Of a stretch of DNA of 64,000 nt, positions 52,296 through 61,447 are shown piece by piece. A model generated the notes under the pieces. The model was not told where the DNA came from. It made no database searches and saw only the letters and a list, made by a program, of their open reading frames with translations. Position numbers and translations under genes: made by a program. Position 1 is the first letter of the stretch, and every line of letters begins with the position of its first letter. Source of the stretch: Sphingomonas sp. MA1305 (GTDB lineage Bacteria > Pseudomonadota > Alphaproteobacteria > Sphingomonadales > Sphingomonadaceae); the NCBI RefSeq assembly GCF_016107325.1, contig NZ_RCVT01000001.1:1302001-1366000 (forward strand). Direction: 5' to 3'.

Positions 52296-52609
52296 CGGCG
52301 ATCGCGCTGGTCCAGGCGACCTTCGCCGATCTGGACGAGGCGGGCGCGATCGGCGGCCGGCTGGTCGTGGAACGGCTGGTCGCCTGTACCAACATCCTCG
52401 CGCCCTGCCTGTCGCTCTATCGCTGGCAAGATGCGGTGGAGAGCGGGCATGAGGCCCTCGCCCAGTTCAAGACGCTGCCCGAGCGGGTGGATGCGGTCGT
52501 GGCGCGGATCGCCGACCTGCACAGCTATACCCTGCCCGCGATCGAATATTGGACGGTCGAGACCAACGAGGCAGGCGCCGCCTGGGTCAGGGATTGCCTG
52601 ACCGGCTGA
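52292..52609 (+). CDS. cutA: Divalent-cation tolerance protein CutA
   Basis: 105 residues, small trimeric ferredoxin-like protein. The GTG start at 52292 overlaps the ctaA stop. LVACTNILAPCLSLYRWQD and EALAQFKTLPERVDAV, then YTLPAIEYW are CutA1 hallmarks. It is linked to copper/metal tolerance, with unclear mechanism. Confidence 0.88.
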   Translation: MTAIALVQATFADLDEAGAIGGRLVVERLVACTNILAPCLSLYRWQDAVESGHEALAQFKTLPERVDAVVARIADLHSYTLPAIEYWTVETNEAGAAWVRDCLTG

Positions 52610-52674
52610 CGGCGCCGCCCGTCGCCCATAACCCATTCGGGTATCATTTTACCCGTCAGCAAAGCCGCACTTTG

Positions 52675-52739
52675 CTTGACTTTCCGATGCCCTTCCAGCA
52701 ATAGCCCGGTCGTTCGCGCCGCCCGTCACAGGCGGCGCG
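52675..52739 (+). promoter_or_regulatory. rplM promoter and leader hairpin
   Basis: CTTGAC at 52675-52680 and CAATAG at 52699-52704 (18-bp spacer) look like a sigma-70-type promoter. The leader then contains a perfect 9-bp inverted repeat CGCGCCGCC/GGCGGCGCG (52715-52739, 7-nt loop), 29 bp before the rplM start. It could be an autoregulatory or attenuator structure. Confidence 0.5.
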
Positions 52740-52767
52740 TCTCGTTTCGAACCGGAAAGGTCCCGCC

Positions 52768-53247
52768 ATGAAGGCGCTCATGAAGACCACCAAGGCGGCC
52801 AAGCCGCACGAGGTGGAGAAGAAGTGGCACATCGTCGACGCCACCGACCTGGTGGTCGGCCGTGCGGCGACGATCATCGCCAACGTGCTGCGCGGCAAGC
52901 ACAAGCCGAGCTTCACCCCGCACGTCGATTGCGGTGACAACGTCATCGTCATCAACGCCGACAAGATCCGCTTCACCGGCAACAAGGCCGCGCAGAAGGT
53001 CTATTACAAGCACACCGGCTATGCCGGCGGCATCAAGGGCGTCACCGCCGCCAAGGTGCTGGAAGGACGCTTCCCCGAGCGCGTGCTGGAAAAGGCCGTC
53101 GAGCGCATGATCCCGCGCGGCCCGCTGGGTCGCCAGCAGATGCGCAACCTGCGCATCTTCGCCGGCTCGGAGCATCCGCACGACGCGCAGAACCCCGAGG
53201 TCCTCGACATCGCGGGCATGAACCGCAAGAACAAGGTGGGCGCATAA
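52768..53247 (+). CDS. rplM: 50S ribosomal protein L13
   Basis: 159 residues, early-assembling large-subunit protein. [19 protein letters not shown] and [19 protein letters not shown] followed by [13 protein letters not shown] are diagnostic. The TAA stop overlaps the rpsI start (TAATG). Its last 80 bp are duplicated at 56448-56528. Confidence 0.97.
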   Translation: MKALMKTTKAAKPHEVEKKWHIVDATDLVVGRAATIIANVLRGKHKPSFTPHVDCGDNVIVINADKIRFTGNKAAQKVYYKHTGYAGGIKGVTAAKVLEGRFPERVLEKAVERMIPRGPLGRQQMRNLRIFAGSEHPHDAQNPEVLDIAGMNRKNKVGA

Positions 53248-53813
53248 TGTCCGACAACCGCCAGTCCCTTTCCGATCTCGGCGCCGCGCTCAACCAGCAG
53301 CGCGAGGCCGCGCAGGCCGATTCCGACACCCGCGCCGACGCCTATCTCGCCGGCGAGCTGAACGAGCCGACGCAGACCGCGCCGCTGCGCGCGCAGGAGC
53401 TCGACAAGCAGGGCCGCGCCTATGCCACCGGTCGCCGCAAGGATGCGGTCGCCCGTGTCTGGCTGAAGCCCGGCACCGGCAAGATCACGATCAACGGTCG
53501 TGACCAGGAAATCTATTTCGCGCGTCCGACGCTGCGCCTCGTCATCAACCAGGTGTTCGGCATCACCGAACGCGAAGGTCAGTATGACGTCGTCTGCACC
53601 GTCAAGGGCGGCGGCCTGTCGGGCCAGGCCGGCGCGGTCAAGCATGGCATCAGCCAGGCGCTGACCAAGTATGAGCCGGCGCTGCGCACCCCGGTGAAGC
53701 GGGCGGGCTTCCTGACCCGCGACAGCCGCACCGTCGAGCGTAAGAAGTACGGCCGCGCCAAGGCGCGTCGCAGCTTCCAGTTCTCGAAGCGCTAAGCACG
53801 ACGGATCGCGCGG
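53167..53813. repeat. 647-bp direct repeat, copy 1 (rplM end plus rpsI)
   Basis: Matches 56448-57094 with six single-base differences that I can find (at 53456, 53543, 53570, 53576, 53579, 53783), all at third codon positions and synonymous. The identity stops abruptly at both ends. Confidence 0.95.
53247..53795 (+). CDS. rpsI: 30S ribosomal protein S9 (copy 1)
   Basis: 182 residues with an N-terminal acidic extension (about 50 residues) typical of sphingomonads. The S9 core starts at [18 protein letters not shown] and ends [17 protein letters not shown], the tail that contacts P-site tRNA. It is co-transcribed with rplM. A second gene for exactly the same protein lies 3,281 bp downstream. 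Confidence 0.97.
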   Translation: MSDNRQSLSDLGAALNQQREAAQADSDTRADAYLAGELNEPTQTAPLRAQELDKQGRAYATGRRKDAVARVWLKPGTGKITINGRDQEIYFARPTLRLVINQVFGITEREGQYDVVCTVKGGGLSGQAGAVKHGISQALTKYEPALRTPVKRAGFLTRDSRTVERKKYGRAKARRSFQFSKR

Positions 53814-53833
53814 CGATCCGCTATATACGGAGG

Positions 53834-53860
53834 GGCGGTCCGGCGACGGGCCGCCTTTTT
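53834..53860 (+). terminator. Terminator after rpsI copy 1
   Basis: GGCGGTCC-GGCGAC-GGGCCGCC stem followed by TTTTT, 38 bp after the rpsI stop and just before the convergent TonB-receptor stop (53875). A diverged copy follows the second rpsI. Confidence 0.88.
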
Positions 53861-53874
53861 CGTATTCGCCCGGT

Positions 53875-56178
53875 TCACCCGAAACGGTAGCCGGCGGACA
53901 GACGCCAATTGCGCGCCTCGCCATAGGGGATGAACATCGTCCCGTAGCTCGCTCCGAAGTTCCTGCGGTCGAACAGGTTCCGGATACCGAGGTTGAGGTC
54001 CACCGGCCCGCGGCGCACGATCATGTTAAGGTCCATCTGGAGCGAGGGCGGCACGGAGAACCGCCCGAACCGGTCGACCGCCGCCCGGGACCGACCGTAG
54101 AGCCCAGTCGCCACGCCCACTGTGGTATCGCCGGTCACGCGTCGCTCATAGGCGCCGAAGAGGCTGAACTGCGTCGCGGGCGCGGCCGGGACGATGGGTC
54201 CGTAGCGGGTATCCGCGAACGTATAATGCGCCTCGGTGAACGTCGCCTGCGCCGTCAGCCCGCGGGCGAGCGTTCCGCTGGCATTGACGTCGATCCCGCG
54301 CCCGATCTGCCCCGGACCGCTGATCGCATAGCCGCGGTGCAGCGGATCGGGGATCATGATGTTGCTTTGGAAGAGATCGAAATACGAGGCGTTCACCAGC
54401 AAACCTCGGTGCAGCAGGTCGAGCTTGATCCCCGCCTCCGCATTGCGCGTCTCGATGTTGGGCAATTCGTCCCCGTTGAAGTCGCGGGACGTCGTCGGAC
54501 TGAAGCCTTTCATGGAATTGACGAACACCGACACCTCGCGCGTCACGTCGACGACGGCGCCATAGCTCGGCGTCAGCGCGGTCTTGTGCGAATCCCTATA
54601 TCTCCCGGACGGCGACGAGAGCCCATGGCTGGCATAGGTGCTGCGCCGGACCGCGACCAGCAGATGCAGCGGCCCGGCCTCGGCGAGATCCTGCGCATAC
54701 AAAGCCGTATGGAGGTTGGTGCCGCGATAGGACAGCGTGTCGGCGACGGCGATCGGCACCACGGCGGGCGCGTCGAGGAAGGCGTAGCGCAGATTCCACG
54801 ACGACCGGCTGGCCGTATAGGAGGCGTTGTTGCCCCAGCTGCGCATATGGCCGAGGACCAGCTGATGGCGCAGGCCGATCGTGCCGAACCGCACACGGGC
54901 GAAGCCGTCGATCGCGTCCCGCGCCCCGGTCAGCCGGCTTTCGCCGTTGGACGCGCGCGCCACGCCCTTCGGATCGATGATCCCCGTCAGGCTTGGCGAA
55001 GCAAGCACGGCGCTGCTGTCCTGATGCTGGTAGCGGCCGGCGATCGACAGGTGGGCACCGAACCGATGGTCGCCGCTCAGGAAGATGCGCCCTTCCTTGA
55101 CCTCGCTGCCCTGGTCGCCATGGAACAACGGCCGGTCGCGCGGGACGTCGTACAGGCTGTTGGTCTGCGGATTGACGATCGCAAAGGGCGGCACCCCGAT
55201 CGCCGTTCGTTGCGCCTGGACGCTGAAGAGAATGTCGGTCGCGGCGTCCTTGAACCGCAATTCGGGCAGGATCAGATAGTCGCCGCTGCCGCGATAGCCG
55301 GCCGCATTGCGCTGCGCCGATGCGCTCGCGATCAGTCGGGCGGAAAGCCGGCCGTCGTCGGTCAACCGTCCGTTCGCGTCGAGAAGCGTCCGGCCGAGCC
55401 GATAGGATCCGATATCGCCCTGCAGGCGGATCAGCCGTTCCGCACTCGGCTTCTTCGAGACGATGTTGATCGTGCCGCCGAGATTCTCGGAACCGGCGAG
55501 GATCGCCACCGGCCCCTTCAGCACCTCGATCCGCTCAACCGCGGCAAGGGAGGCTGGGGTTCCCGCCTGCGCGCCGACCGCGCTCGCGCCGGGCAGGCCG
55601 TTCGCCATCGCTTCGGCGGTGAACCCCCGCACAGTGAAGCTACTGCCGCCACGGCCCGGTGCGATGCTGACGACGCCGCCGGCGTTACGCAGCGCCTCGC
55701 TGACGGACACATCCTGTTGCTGCTCGATCAGCCTGGCGGAGATCACCTCCGTGTTGCGCGGCTGATCGCGCAAGGCCTGCCCGGTGCGATCGGACGTGGA
55801 CGTTTGGCGCACCAGCACCTGCGTTTCCGCCTCGTCGCGACGCGCCGACACGACGATCTCCGATGTCACGATTACCCCGCCGTCATCGCCCACGGCCAGC
55901 GAGACCGGCAGACCCGCGATCGCCTGTCCCACCGCATCCCGCACCGACCGCGCCTCGCGCACCGGCCGGCTGACCAGCCCGGTCAGCGCCGCGCGATCAA
56001 AGCCGATGGACTGCCCGGTCTCGGTCGCGATCGCCTCCAGGGCTCGATCGAGGGGCATAGCGGCGAGGTTCACGGACCGGACCTCTGGGCCGCCCTGCGC
56101 CCAGCCACTGGCCGGTGCCATCGTGACCAGCGGCAACGCCGTCATTGCCAAGACACGTTGTACATTCCAATTTCGCAT
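53875..56178 (-). CDS. TonB-dependent siderophore receptor with STN domain
   Basis: 767 residues, outer-membrane receptor. Signal peptide, then an STN/secretin signalling domain (PLDRALEAIATETGQSIGFD, about residues 40-105), a plug with SEALRNAGGVVSIAPGRGG and SFTVRGF, and a 22-strand barrel ending NLFDRRNFGASYG then LSAGYRFG with terminal aromatic. STN-bearing receptors usually signal through a FecR-FecI pair, but none is encoded in the window. It lies between two copies of rpsI, as if brought in with the duplication. The ligand is unknown (ferric siderophore likely). Confidence 0.9.
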   Translation of the reverse strand: MRNWNVQRVLAMTALPLVTMAPASGWAQGGPEVRSVNLAAMPLDRALEAIATETGQSIGFDRAALTGLVSRPVREARSVRDAVGQAIAGLPVSLAVGDDGGVIVTSEIVVSARRDEAETQVLVRQTSTSDRTGQALRDQPRNTEVISARLIEQQQDVSVSEALRNAGGVVSIAPGRGGSSFTVRGFTAEAMANGLPGASAVGAQAGTPASLAAVERIEVLKGPVAILAGSENLGGTINIVSKKPSAERLIRLQGDIGSYRLGRTLLDANGRLTDDGRLSARLIASASAQRNAAGYRGSGDYLILPELRFKDAATDILFSVQAQRTAIGVPPFAIVNPQTNSLYDVPRDRPLFHGDQGSEVKEGRIFLSGDHRFGAHLSIAGRYQHQDSSAVLASPSLTGIIDPKGVARASNGESRLTGARDAIDGFARVRFGTIGLRHQLVLGHMRSWGNNASYTASRSSWNLRYAFLDAPAVVPIAVADTLSYRGTNLHTALYAQDLAEAGPLHLLVAVRRSTYASHGLSSPSGRYRDSHKTALTPSYGAVVDVTREVSVFVNSMKGFSPTTSRDFNGDELPNIETRNAEAGIKLDLLHRGLLVNASYFDLFQSNIMIPDPLHRGYAISGPGQIGRGIDVNASGTLARGLTAQATFTEAHYTFADTRYGPIVPAAPATQFSLFGAYERRVTGDTTVGVATGLYGRSRAAVDRFGRFSVPPSLQMDLNMIVRRGPVDLNLGIRNLFDRRNFGASYGTMFIPYGEARNWRLSAGYRFG

Positions 56179-56447
56179 TCTGCCCCCGTTTGCTGTGCGC
56201 CACGGGACGCCCCGACGCCCGCGCTTGCCGGCTGCGCCGGTGCAAAGCTGCCGTCCCCCATTGACGAGCCGCCGCCATGCACTGCATCCGTTTCGGACAT
56301 GAAATGAGATTTGGATGCCCGACCCGAAGCCGAGCTATGCATGATGCCTGCCGACCTTCCTGGGGCGGCCAGGGACGTGACGCATCGGCCGCGGTCGCGC
56401 GCCATGGATCTCGCGCACATCCGGCGCCCCATCCGTCGGGAAAGGGG
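56179..56447. other. Upstream region of the TonB receptor
   Basis: About 270 bp with no convincing gene. It must hold the receptor promoter; GAAATGAGATTTGG at about 56301-56314 is the only AT-rich, vaguely Fur-box-like part and does not match well. Confidence 0.4.
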
Positions 56448-56528
56448 TCGGAGCATCCGCACGACGCGCAGAACCCCGAGGTCCTCGACATCGCGGGCAT
56501 GAACCGCAAGAACAAGGTGGGCGCATAA
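56448..56528 (+). pseudogene. rplM: rplM 3' fragment
   Basis: Encodes only the last 26 residues of L13 ([17 protein letters not shown] onward) with its stop overlapping the second rpsI start. There is no start codon or upstream L13 sequence. It marks the left boundary of the duplicated segment. Confidence 0.9.
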
Positions 56529-57076
56529 TGTCCGACAACCGCCAGTCCCTTTCCGATCTCGGCGCCGCGCTCAACCAGCAGCGCGAGGCCGCGCAGGCCG
56601 ATTCCGACACCCGCGCCGACGCCTATCTCGCCGGCGAGCTGAACGAGCCGACGCAGACCGCGCCGCTGCGCGCGCAGGAGCTCGACAAGCAGGGCCGCGC
56701 CTATGCCACCGGTCGCCGCAAGGATGCGGTCGCCCGCGTCTGGCTGAAGCCCGGCACCGGCAAGATCACGATCAACGGTCGTGACCAGGAAATCTATTTC
56801 GCGCGTCCGACGCTGCGCCTCGTGATCAACCAGGTGTTCGGCATCACCGAGCGCGAGGGCCAGTATGACGTCGTCTGCACCGTCAAGGGCGGCGGCCTGT
56901 CGGGCCAGGCCGGCGCGGTCAAGCATGGCATCAGCCAGGCGCTGACCAAGTATGAGCCGGCGCTGCGCACCCCGGTGAAGCGGGCGGGCTTCCTGACCCG
57001 CGACAGCCGCACCGTCGAGCGTAAGAAGTACGGCCGCGCCAAGGCGCGTCGCAGCTTCCAGTTTTCGAAGCGCTAA
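56528..57076 (+). CDS. rpsI: 30S ribosomal protein S9 (copy 2)
   Basis: Encodes the same 182-residue protein as 53247-53795; the DNA differs only at six synonymous third positions. It has lost the rplM promoter and coding sequence upstream, so its expression would need a new promoter in 56179-56447 or read-through. Which copy is ancestral cannot be told from sequence alone. Confidence 0.95.
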   Translation: MSDNRQSLSDLGAALNQQREAAQADSDTRADAYLAGELNEPTQTAPLRAQELDKQGRAYATGRRKDAVARVWLKPGTGKITINGRDQEIYFARPTLRLVINQVFGITEREGQYDVVCTVKGGGLSGQAGAVKHGISQALTKYEPALRTPVKRAGFLTRDSRTVERKKYGRAKARRSFQFSKR

Positions 57077-57134
57077 GCACGACGGATCGCGCGGGTGGCT
57101 CGGCCACACGCGTCCTGCATCTTTCGCGAACAAA

Positions 57135-57164
57135 GGGGCGGTCCGGCAACGGGCCGCCCCTTTT
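57135..57164 (+). terminator. Terminator after rpsI copy 2
   Basis: GGGGCGGTCC-GGCAAC-GGGCCGCCCC stem followed by TTTT. Homologous to the terminator after copy 1 but longer and with a different loop base. Confidence 0.88.
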
Positions 57165-57254
57165 CGTTTGGCCATGTCCAGCAGCAGGCGGACATCTTTA
57201 GCGCGTCGTTAACCACCCGGTTCTAGGCTGGCTGCTGATTACAGGGGGGAACGC

Positions 57255-59300
57255 GTGGACACGACCTTCGGCGACATGAGCATCACAGGCAACCGGCGGG
57301 CCGCTCCGGCGAGCGACGGCACCAGCGGCGTTGCGCGTCGGCTGGTGGCCGCCAGCGCGCTGATGTTGTTTCTGGAACTCGCGCTGATCCGCTGGCTCGG
57401 CGCCAACGTCGTCCACCTGTCCTATTTTTCCAATTTCATCCTGCTCGGCTCGTTCCTGGGCGTCGGAGCGGGCTTCCTGATCTCGCGTAAACCTTGGTCC
57501 GTATGGCCGCTGACGCTGCCGCTGCTCGCGCTGTTGGTGCTCGGCGTGCTGACCTTTCCGGTTACGATCGAACGGAGCGGGTCGGACATCATCTATTTCA
57601 CCTCACTCAAGCTGCATGGGCCGCCGGCGTGGCTGGTGCTGCCGATCCTGTTCGCGCTTACCGCGACGATCCTGGCCGGTCCCGCGGAGCTGGTCGGGCG
57701 CTGTTTCGCGCGCCTCGATCCACTGACCGCCTATCGCTACGATATCATGGGGTCGCTGGTCGGCATTGCGGTGTTCACGCTGCTCAGCGTCGCTCACGCG
57801 CCATCGCTCGCCTGGGGCATCATCGCCGCCGGCACCGCGCTGGTGCTGACGCAGCCCGGCAACCGGCTCGTCGCAGGTGTCGCTGCGGCGACGATCGTCC
57901 TCGTGCTCGGCGTCGAAACCTTCACGCCCGGCACCAGCTGGTCGCCTTATTACAAGGTAACGACCGAGGAGCAGCCGAACCACGGCCCCGGCTTCCTGCA
58001 GATCAACGTCAATGGCGTTCCCCACCAACTGATGGCGCCGGCCCGCTGGAAGCTGGACCATGGCGAGCGGATCTACCAGTCGCCGTACCTGCGCCTGCCG
58101 GGCAATCCGATGAACGACGTGCTGATCGTCGGCGCCGGATCGGGTTCGGACGTCGCGATCGCGCTGAGCCAGGGCGCGGCACACGTCGACGCCGTCGACA
58201 TCGACCCGCGCATCCTGGCGATCGGGGCGGAACGGAACATCGACCGGCCCTATGCCGATCCCAAGGTCGTGCGTCATACCAATGACGGCCGCGCGTTCCT
58301 GGAGAGCACCGACAAACGCTACGATCTGATCCTGTTCGCACTGCCCGATTCGCTGACCCTGGTCAGCGGTGCCTCGCAGATCCGCCTCGAATCGTTCCTG
58401 TTCACGCAAGAGGCGATGGCCTCGGTGCGCCGCCACCTGAAACCTGGCGGCGCGTTCGCGATGTACAATTATTATCGAGAACCCTGGTTGATCAACCGCC
58501 TCGCGGGGACCGCCGCAGCCGCCTTCAGCCATGCGCCCTGCGTCGACACCTTCGGCGATGCACAGGCGGTGATCAGCGTGGCGGTCGATCCCGCGCGCCA
58601 ACGGTGCGCCGGTCGCTGGCGCCCGCACGACGCCACGGTGGTCGCACCCGCGACCGACGATCGGCCGTTCCTCTACTTCCGCGGCGATGCCTTCCCACCC
58701 TTCTACGCCGTCACACTGATCGCCATCCTGCTGACGTCGCTCGTCGCCGTTAGGCTGCTTGGCGGACCGCTCGGCCAGATGCGACCCTATGCCGACCTGT
58801 TCTTCCTCGGCGCGGCATTCCTGCTGCTCGAGACCAAGAACGTCGCGACCTTCGCGCTGCTGTTCGGCACGACCTGGCTGGTCAACGCACTGGTCTTTGC
58901 CGGAGTGCTGCTGGTCGTGCTGGCCGCGATCGAGACGACCCGCCGTGTTCGTACGCCGCGCCTGCCGGTGGTGTTCGCCGGTATCGCCGCGTCACTAGCG
59001 CTCGCCTGGGTGATCCGTCCCGAATGGCTACTGCCGCTCCCCTATGCGCCGCGCCTGATCGCCGCCACGGTGCTCGCCTTCCTGCCGATCTTCCTTGCCA
59101 ATGTCGCCTTCGCCAAGCGCTTCCGCGACGCCGGCGATTCACAGGCGGCGCTCGCCATCAACCTGCTCGGCACGATCGTCGGCGGCTGTCTGGAATATGC
59201 CTCGCTGTTCACCGGCTACAACAATCTGCTGCTGATCACCGGCGGACTCTACCTGCTGGCCGTCCTGCTCGCACCGAAGGGAGCATGGCGCGCCGCGTGA
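57255..59300 (+). CDS. Membrane-bound spermidine-synthase-like protein
   Basis: 681 residues. An N-terminal block of about six to seven membrane helices (SALMLFLELALIRWLGANVV onward) precedes a Rossmann methyltransferase-like domain (residues about 285-420) with VLIVGAGSGSDVAIALSQG, the acidic HVDAVDIDPRIL, and NDGRAFLESTDKRYDLI as in polyamine synthases. Further helices follow at the C-terminus. The chemistry is uncertain; such fusions are often annotated as spermidine synthase. The start is GTG 57255 after AGGGGGGA. Confidence 0.8.
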   Translation: MDTTFGDMSITGNRRAAPASDGTSGVARRLVAASALMLFLELALIRWLGANVVHLSYFSNFILLGSFLGVGAGFLISRKPWSVWPLTLPLLALLVLGVLTFPVTIERSGSDIIYFTSLKLHGPPAWLVLPILFALTATILAGPAELVGRCFARLDPLTAYRYDIMGSLVGIAVFTLLSVAHAPSLAWGIIAAGTALVLTQPGNRLVAGVAAATIVLVLGVETFTPGTSWSPYYKVTTEEQPNHGPGFLQINVNGVPHQLMAPARWKLDHGERIYQSPYLRLPGNPMNDVLIVGAGSGSDVAIALSQGAAHVDAVDIDPRILAIGAERNIDRPYADPKVVRHTNDGRAFLESTDKRYDLILFALPDSLTLVSGASQIRLESFLFTQEAMASVRRHLKPGGAFAMYNYYREPWLINRLAGTAAAAFSHAPCVDTFGDAQAVISVAVDPARQRCAGRWRPHDATVVAPATDDRPFLYFRGDAFPPFYAVTLIAILLTSLVAVRLLGGPLGQMRPYADLFFLGAAFLLLETKNVATFALLFGTTWLVNALVFAGVLLVVLAAIETTRRVRTPRLPVVFAGIAASLALAWVIRPEWLLPLPYAPRLIAATVLAFLPIFLANVAFAKRFRDAGDSQAALAINLLGTIVGGCLEYASLFTGYNNLLLITGGLYLLAVLLAPKGAWRAA

Positions 59301-59364
59301 GCGGGAAACCACGGCGTCCGTCGCGAGTTGAGCCGGCCGTCATTCCCTACCCAAAGGTCCCGCC

Positions 59365-59814
59365 ATGCTCCGCTCGTTTCTCATCGGCCTCGTCGCGGGT
59401 CAGCGCGCGATGACCCCACTGGCGGCGGTCGCCACCGCCGCCCAGCGTGACACATTGCCCGCCGACGCGCCGGGACGCGCCTTGCTTCGCGGGCCGCTCG
59501 GCACCTCGGGAGCGATCGTCGCCGCGGCGAGCGAGATGGCCGGCGACAAGATGAAGACCGCGCCAGACCGTACGGTGCCCGCCGGGCTGATCGGCCGGAC
59601 GCTGACCGCGGCCTATGCCGGTGCGGCCTTCGCGCCGAAGCATCAACGCGCGGCGGCAGCGGCACTGGCCGCGGTCACGGCGATCGGCGCCTCCTATGCG
59701 GGCATTGCATTGCGGAAGGCAGCGATGAAGCGCTGGGGCCAGACTGCGACCGGCTTCGTCGAGGACGCGCTGGTCATGGGTGGTGGGCTCGCGATCGCGT
59801 CCATGCGCCGCTGA
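59365..59814 (+). CDS. DUF4126 family protein
   Basis: 149 residues, hydrophobic helical. FLIGLVAGQRAMTPLAAV and AEMAGDK-like ASEMAGDKMKTAPDRTVPAG are DUF4126 signatures (small integral proteins of unknown function). It follows the preceding gene by 64 bp. Confidence 0.75.
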   Translation: MLRSFLIGLVAGQRAMTPLAAVATAAQRDTLPADAPGRALLRGPLGTSGAIVAAASEMAGDKMKTAPDRTVPAGLIGRTLTAAYAGAAFAPKHQRAAAAALAAVTAIGASYAGIALRKAAMKRWGQTATGFVEDALVMGGGLAIASMRR

Positions 59815-60162
59815 TCGGGGGCGACGGATCGCGATCAGAGCTCGATCCGCGCGGCCGAGCTTCGGCTCACTGCAAGCGACCGGCCGGCAGCGGCATGCCC
59901 CTTCCGGCCACCTCAGCGCATTGCGGGAAAAGCGATCTGCAACAAGCGCTCAATGGATGACGTGGCCAAGCTGGACAGCGTGAAGAACTCGTCCCGACAC
60001 CCCCGGTGGCTTCAGGCGGTGGAAAATTGTGAGAGCGACTCAAGGGAAGTACATAGCGATGATCGCAACCGATCCGTCTTGCTCGACAGGGCACGATGAG
60101 CAAACCCGGCAATTGCTGATCGTCGTCACAGCTGTTTAAACGGTGCGACCTCTGACCTAATA
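59815..60162. other. Gene-free interval between DUF4126 gene and modC
   Basis: About 350 bp between convergent genes. I see no gene, repeat or clear terminator. The right half (about 60020-60160) is AT-richer than the surroundings. Confidence 0.5.
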
Positions 60163-60765
60163 TCACACCCGAATGATACGGGTCGCGAGTCTTTCCGCTT
60201 CTTCCGGATCGTGCGTCACCATCAGGATGGGCAGCCCGGCGGCGTCACGCACGCGCTCGATCGCCGCCATGATCTCGTCCCGCCGCGCCCGATCGAGCGA
60301 CGACAGCGGCTCGTCGAGCAAAAGGAATGCCGGATCGCGCAGCAATGCGCGGCCGATCGCCACCCGTCGCGCCTCGCCCCCCGACAGCGTCCGCGGCCAG
60401 CGGTCGAGCAGATGGCCGATCCCCAGCATCGCCGCCACCGGCGCCAGGCCGTACTCGTCCGATGCGCCATACAGCAGATTGCCGCGAACCCGCCGGTGCG
60501 GGAACAGCCGAGGCTCCTGAAAGACATAGCCAGCGCGCCGCGCCTCCGGGGACAGATCGATCCTGGTCGCGGCGTCGAACAGCACCCGCCCGTTGACCAC
60601 GATCCGGCCACGGTCCGGGCGCAGCAGACCGGCGACCATGTTGAGCACGCTGGTCTTGCCGACCCCCGACGGACCGAACAGCACCGTCAGCCCCGGCCCC
60701 GCGACCAGCGACAGCGCCACCTCCACTTCGCCCAGCCGCCGCGCGACGTCGATCTCAAAGGACAT
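60163..60765 (-). CDS. modC: Molybdate ABC transporter ATP-binding protein ModC (short form)
   Basis: 200 residues. Walker A LFGPSGVGKTSVLNM, signature LSGGEARRVAIGRAL, Walker B AFLLLDEPLSSLD, and switch His in LMVTHDPEE. It ends at TRIIRV, so the C-terminal TOBE/molybdate-binding regulatory domain of typical ModC (about 350 residues) is absent. The start at 60765 (MSFEIDVARRLG) overlaps modB by 11 bp. Confidence 0.88.
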   Translation of the reverse strand: MSFEIDVARRLGEVEVALSLVAGPGLTVLFGPSGVGKTSVLNMVAGLLRPDRGRIVVNGRVLFDAATRIDLSPEARRAGYVFQEPRLFPHRRVRGNLLYGASDEYGLAPVAAMLGIGHLLDRWPRTLSGGEARRVAIGRALLRDPAFLLLDEPLSSLDRARRDEIMAAIERVRDAAGLPILMVTHDPEEAERLATRIIRV

Positions 60766-61444
60766 GCAGGCCCCGCCGCACACGCCGCGCGAGCAGCTCG
60801 GAGACCAGCAGGGCAATCAGACTGAGCGCCACCGCGATCCCCGACAGCCGCCACACCATCGTCTCCGCCCCTGGCTGTTGCAGTGCGGAGTAGATCGCGA
60901 GCGGCAGAGTCTGCGTCTGCCCCGGCACGTTGGAGACGAAGGTGATCGTCGCGCCGAATTCGCCGATCGAACGGGCAAAGCCCAACACCGCGCCGGCGAG
61001 CACGCCGGGCAGGCTGAGCGGCAGCGTGATCGTCCAGAACACGCGCGCCGGCGTCGCCCCCAGGGTTCGAGCGGCGCTTTCCAGTCGCCGATCGACGGCC
61101 TCGATCGACAGCCGCATGGCGCGCACCATCAGCGGCAGCGCCATCACCGCCGCGGCGATCGCCGCGCCCGTCCAGCGGAACAGCACGCTGGCGCCGAACC
61201 AGCTATGCAACGGCGCACCGATCGGCCCCGCCGGTGCGAAGGCGAGCAGCAGCACCCAGCCGGTGACCACCGGCGGCACCACCAGCGGCAGGTGTACGAC
61301 CGCATCGAGCAGCAGCTTGCCGGGAAAACGCGCGCGGGCGAGCAGCCAGGCAAGGCCGAAGGCGGCGGGCAGCGTCGCCAGGATGGCGGTGCCGCCGACC
61401 TTGAGCGACAGCGCCACGACCGCCCATTCCTGTGACGTCAGCAC
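60755..61444 (-). CDS. modB: Molybdate ABC transporter permease ModB
   Basis: 229 residues, five or six membrane helices. The permease loop that contacts ModC is ESAARTLGATPARVFWTITLPLS, and AVLGFARSIGEFGATITFV is the ModB signature. It starts 3 bp after modA. Confidence 0.92.
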   Translation of the reverse strand: MLTSQEWAVVALSLKVGGTAILATLPAAFGLAWLLARARFPGKLLLDAVVHLPLVVPPVVTGWVLLLAFAPAGPIGAPLHSWFGASVLFRWTGAAIAAAVMALPLMVRAMRLSIEAVDRRLESAARTLGATPARVFWTITLPLSLPGVLAGAVLGFARSIGEFGATITFVSNVPGQTQTLPLAIYSALQQPGAETMVWRLSGIAVALSLIALLVSELLARRVRRGLHVL

Positions 61445-61447
61445 GCT

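Larger units (their letters stand above)
56448..57094. repeat. 647-bp direct repeat, copy 2
   Basis: Second copy of 53167-53813 (offset 3,281 bp). The sequence to its left is unrelated to rplM. To its right the spacer before the terminator differs from copy 1. Confidence 0.95.

Noticed and set aside
48371..52609. Very long plus-strand open frame (1412 codons).
   Set aside because: It reads antisense through zur, merC and the MCP and out of frame through ctaA; only its last 105 codons (cutA, GTG start) are real.
56295..56320. Possible Fur box upstream of the TonB receptor.
   Set aside because: Only a loose AT-rich match to GATAATGATAATCATTATC; not enough to call.
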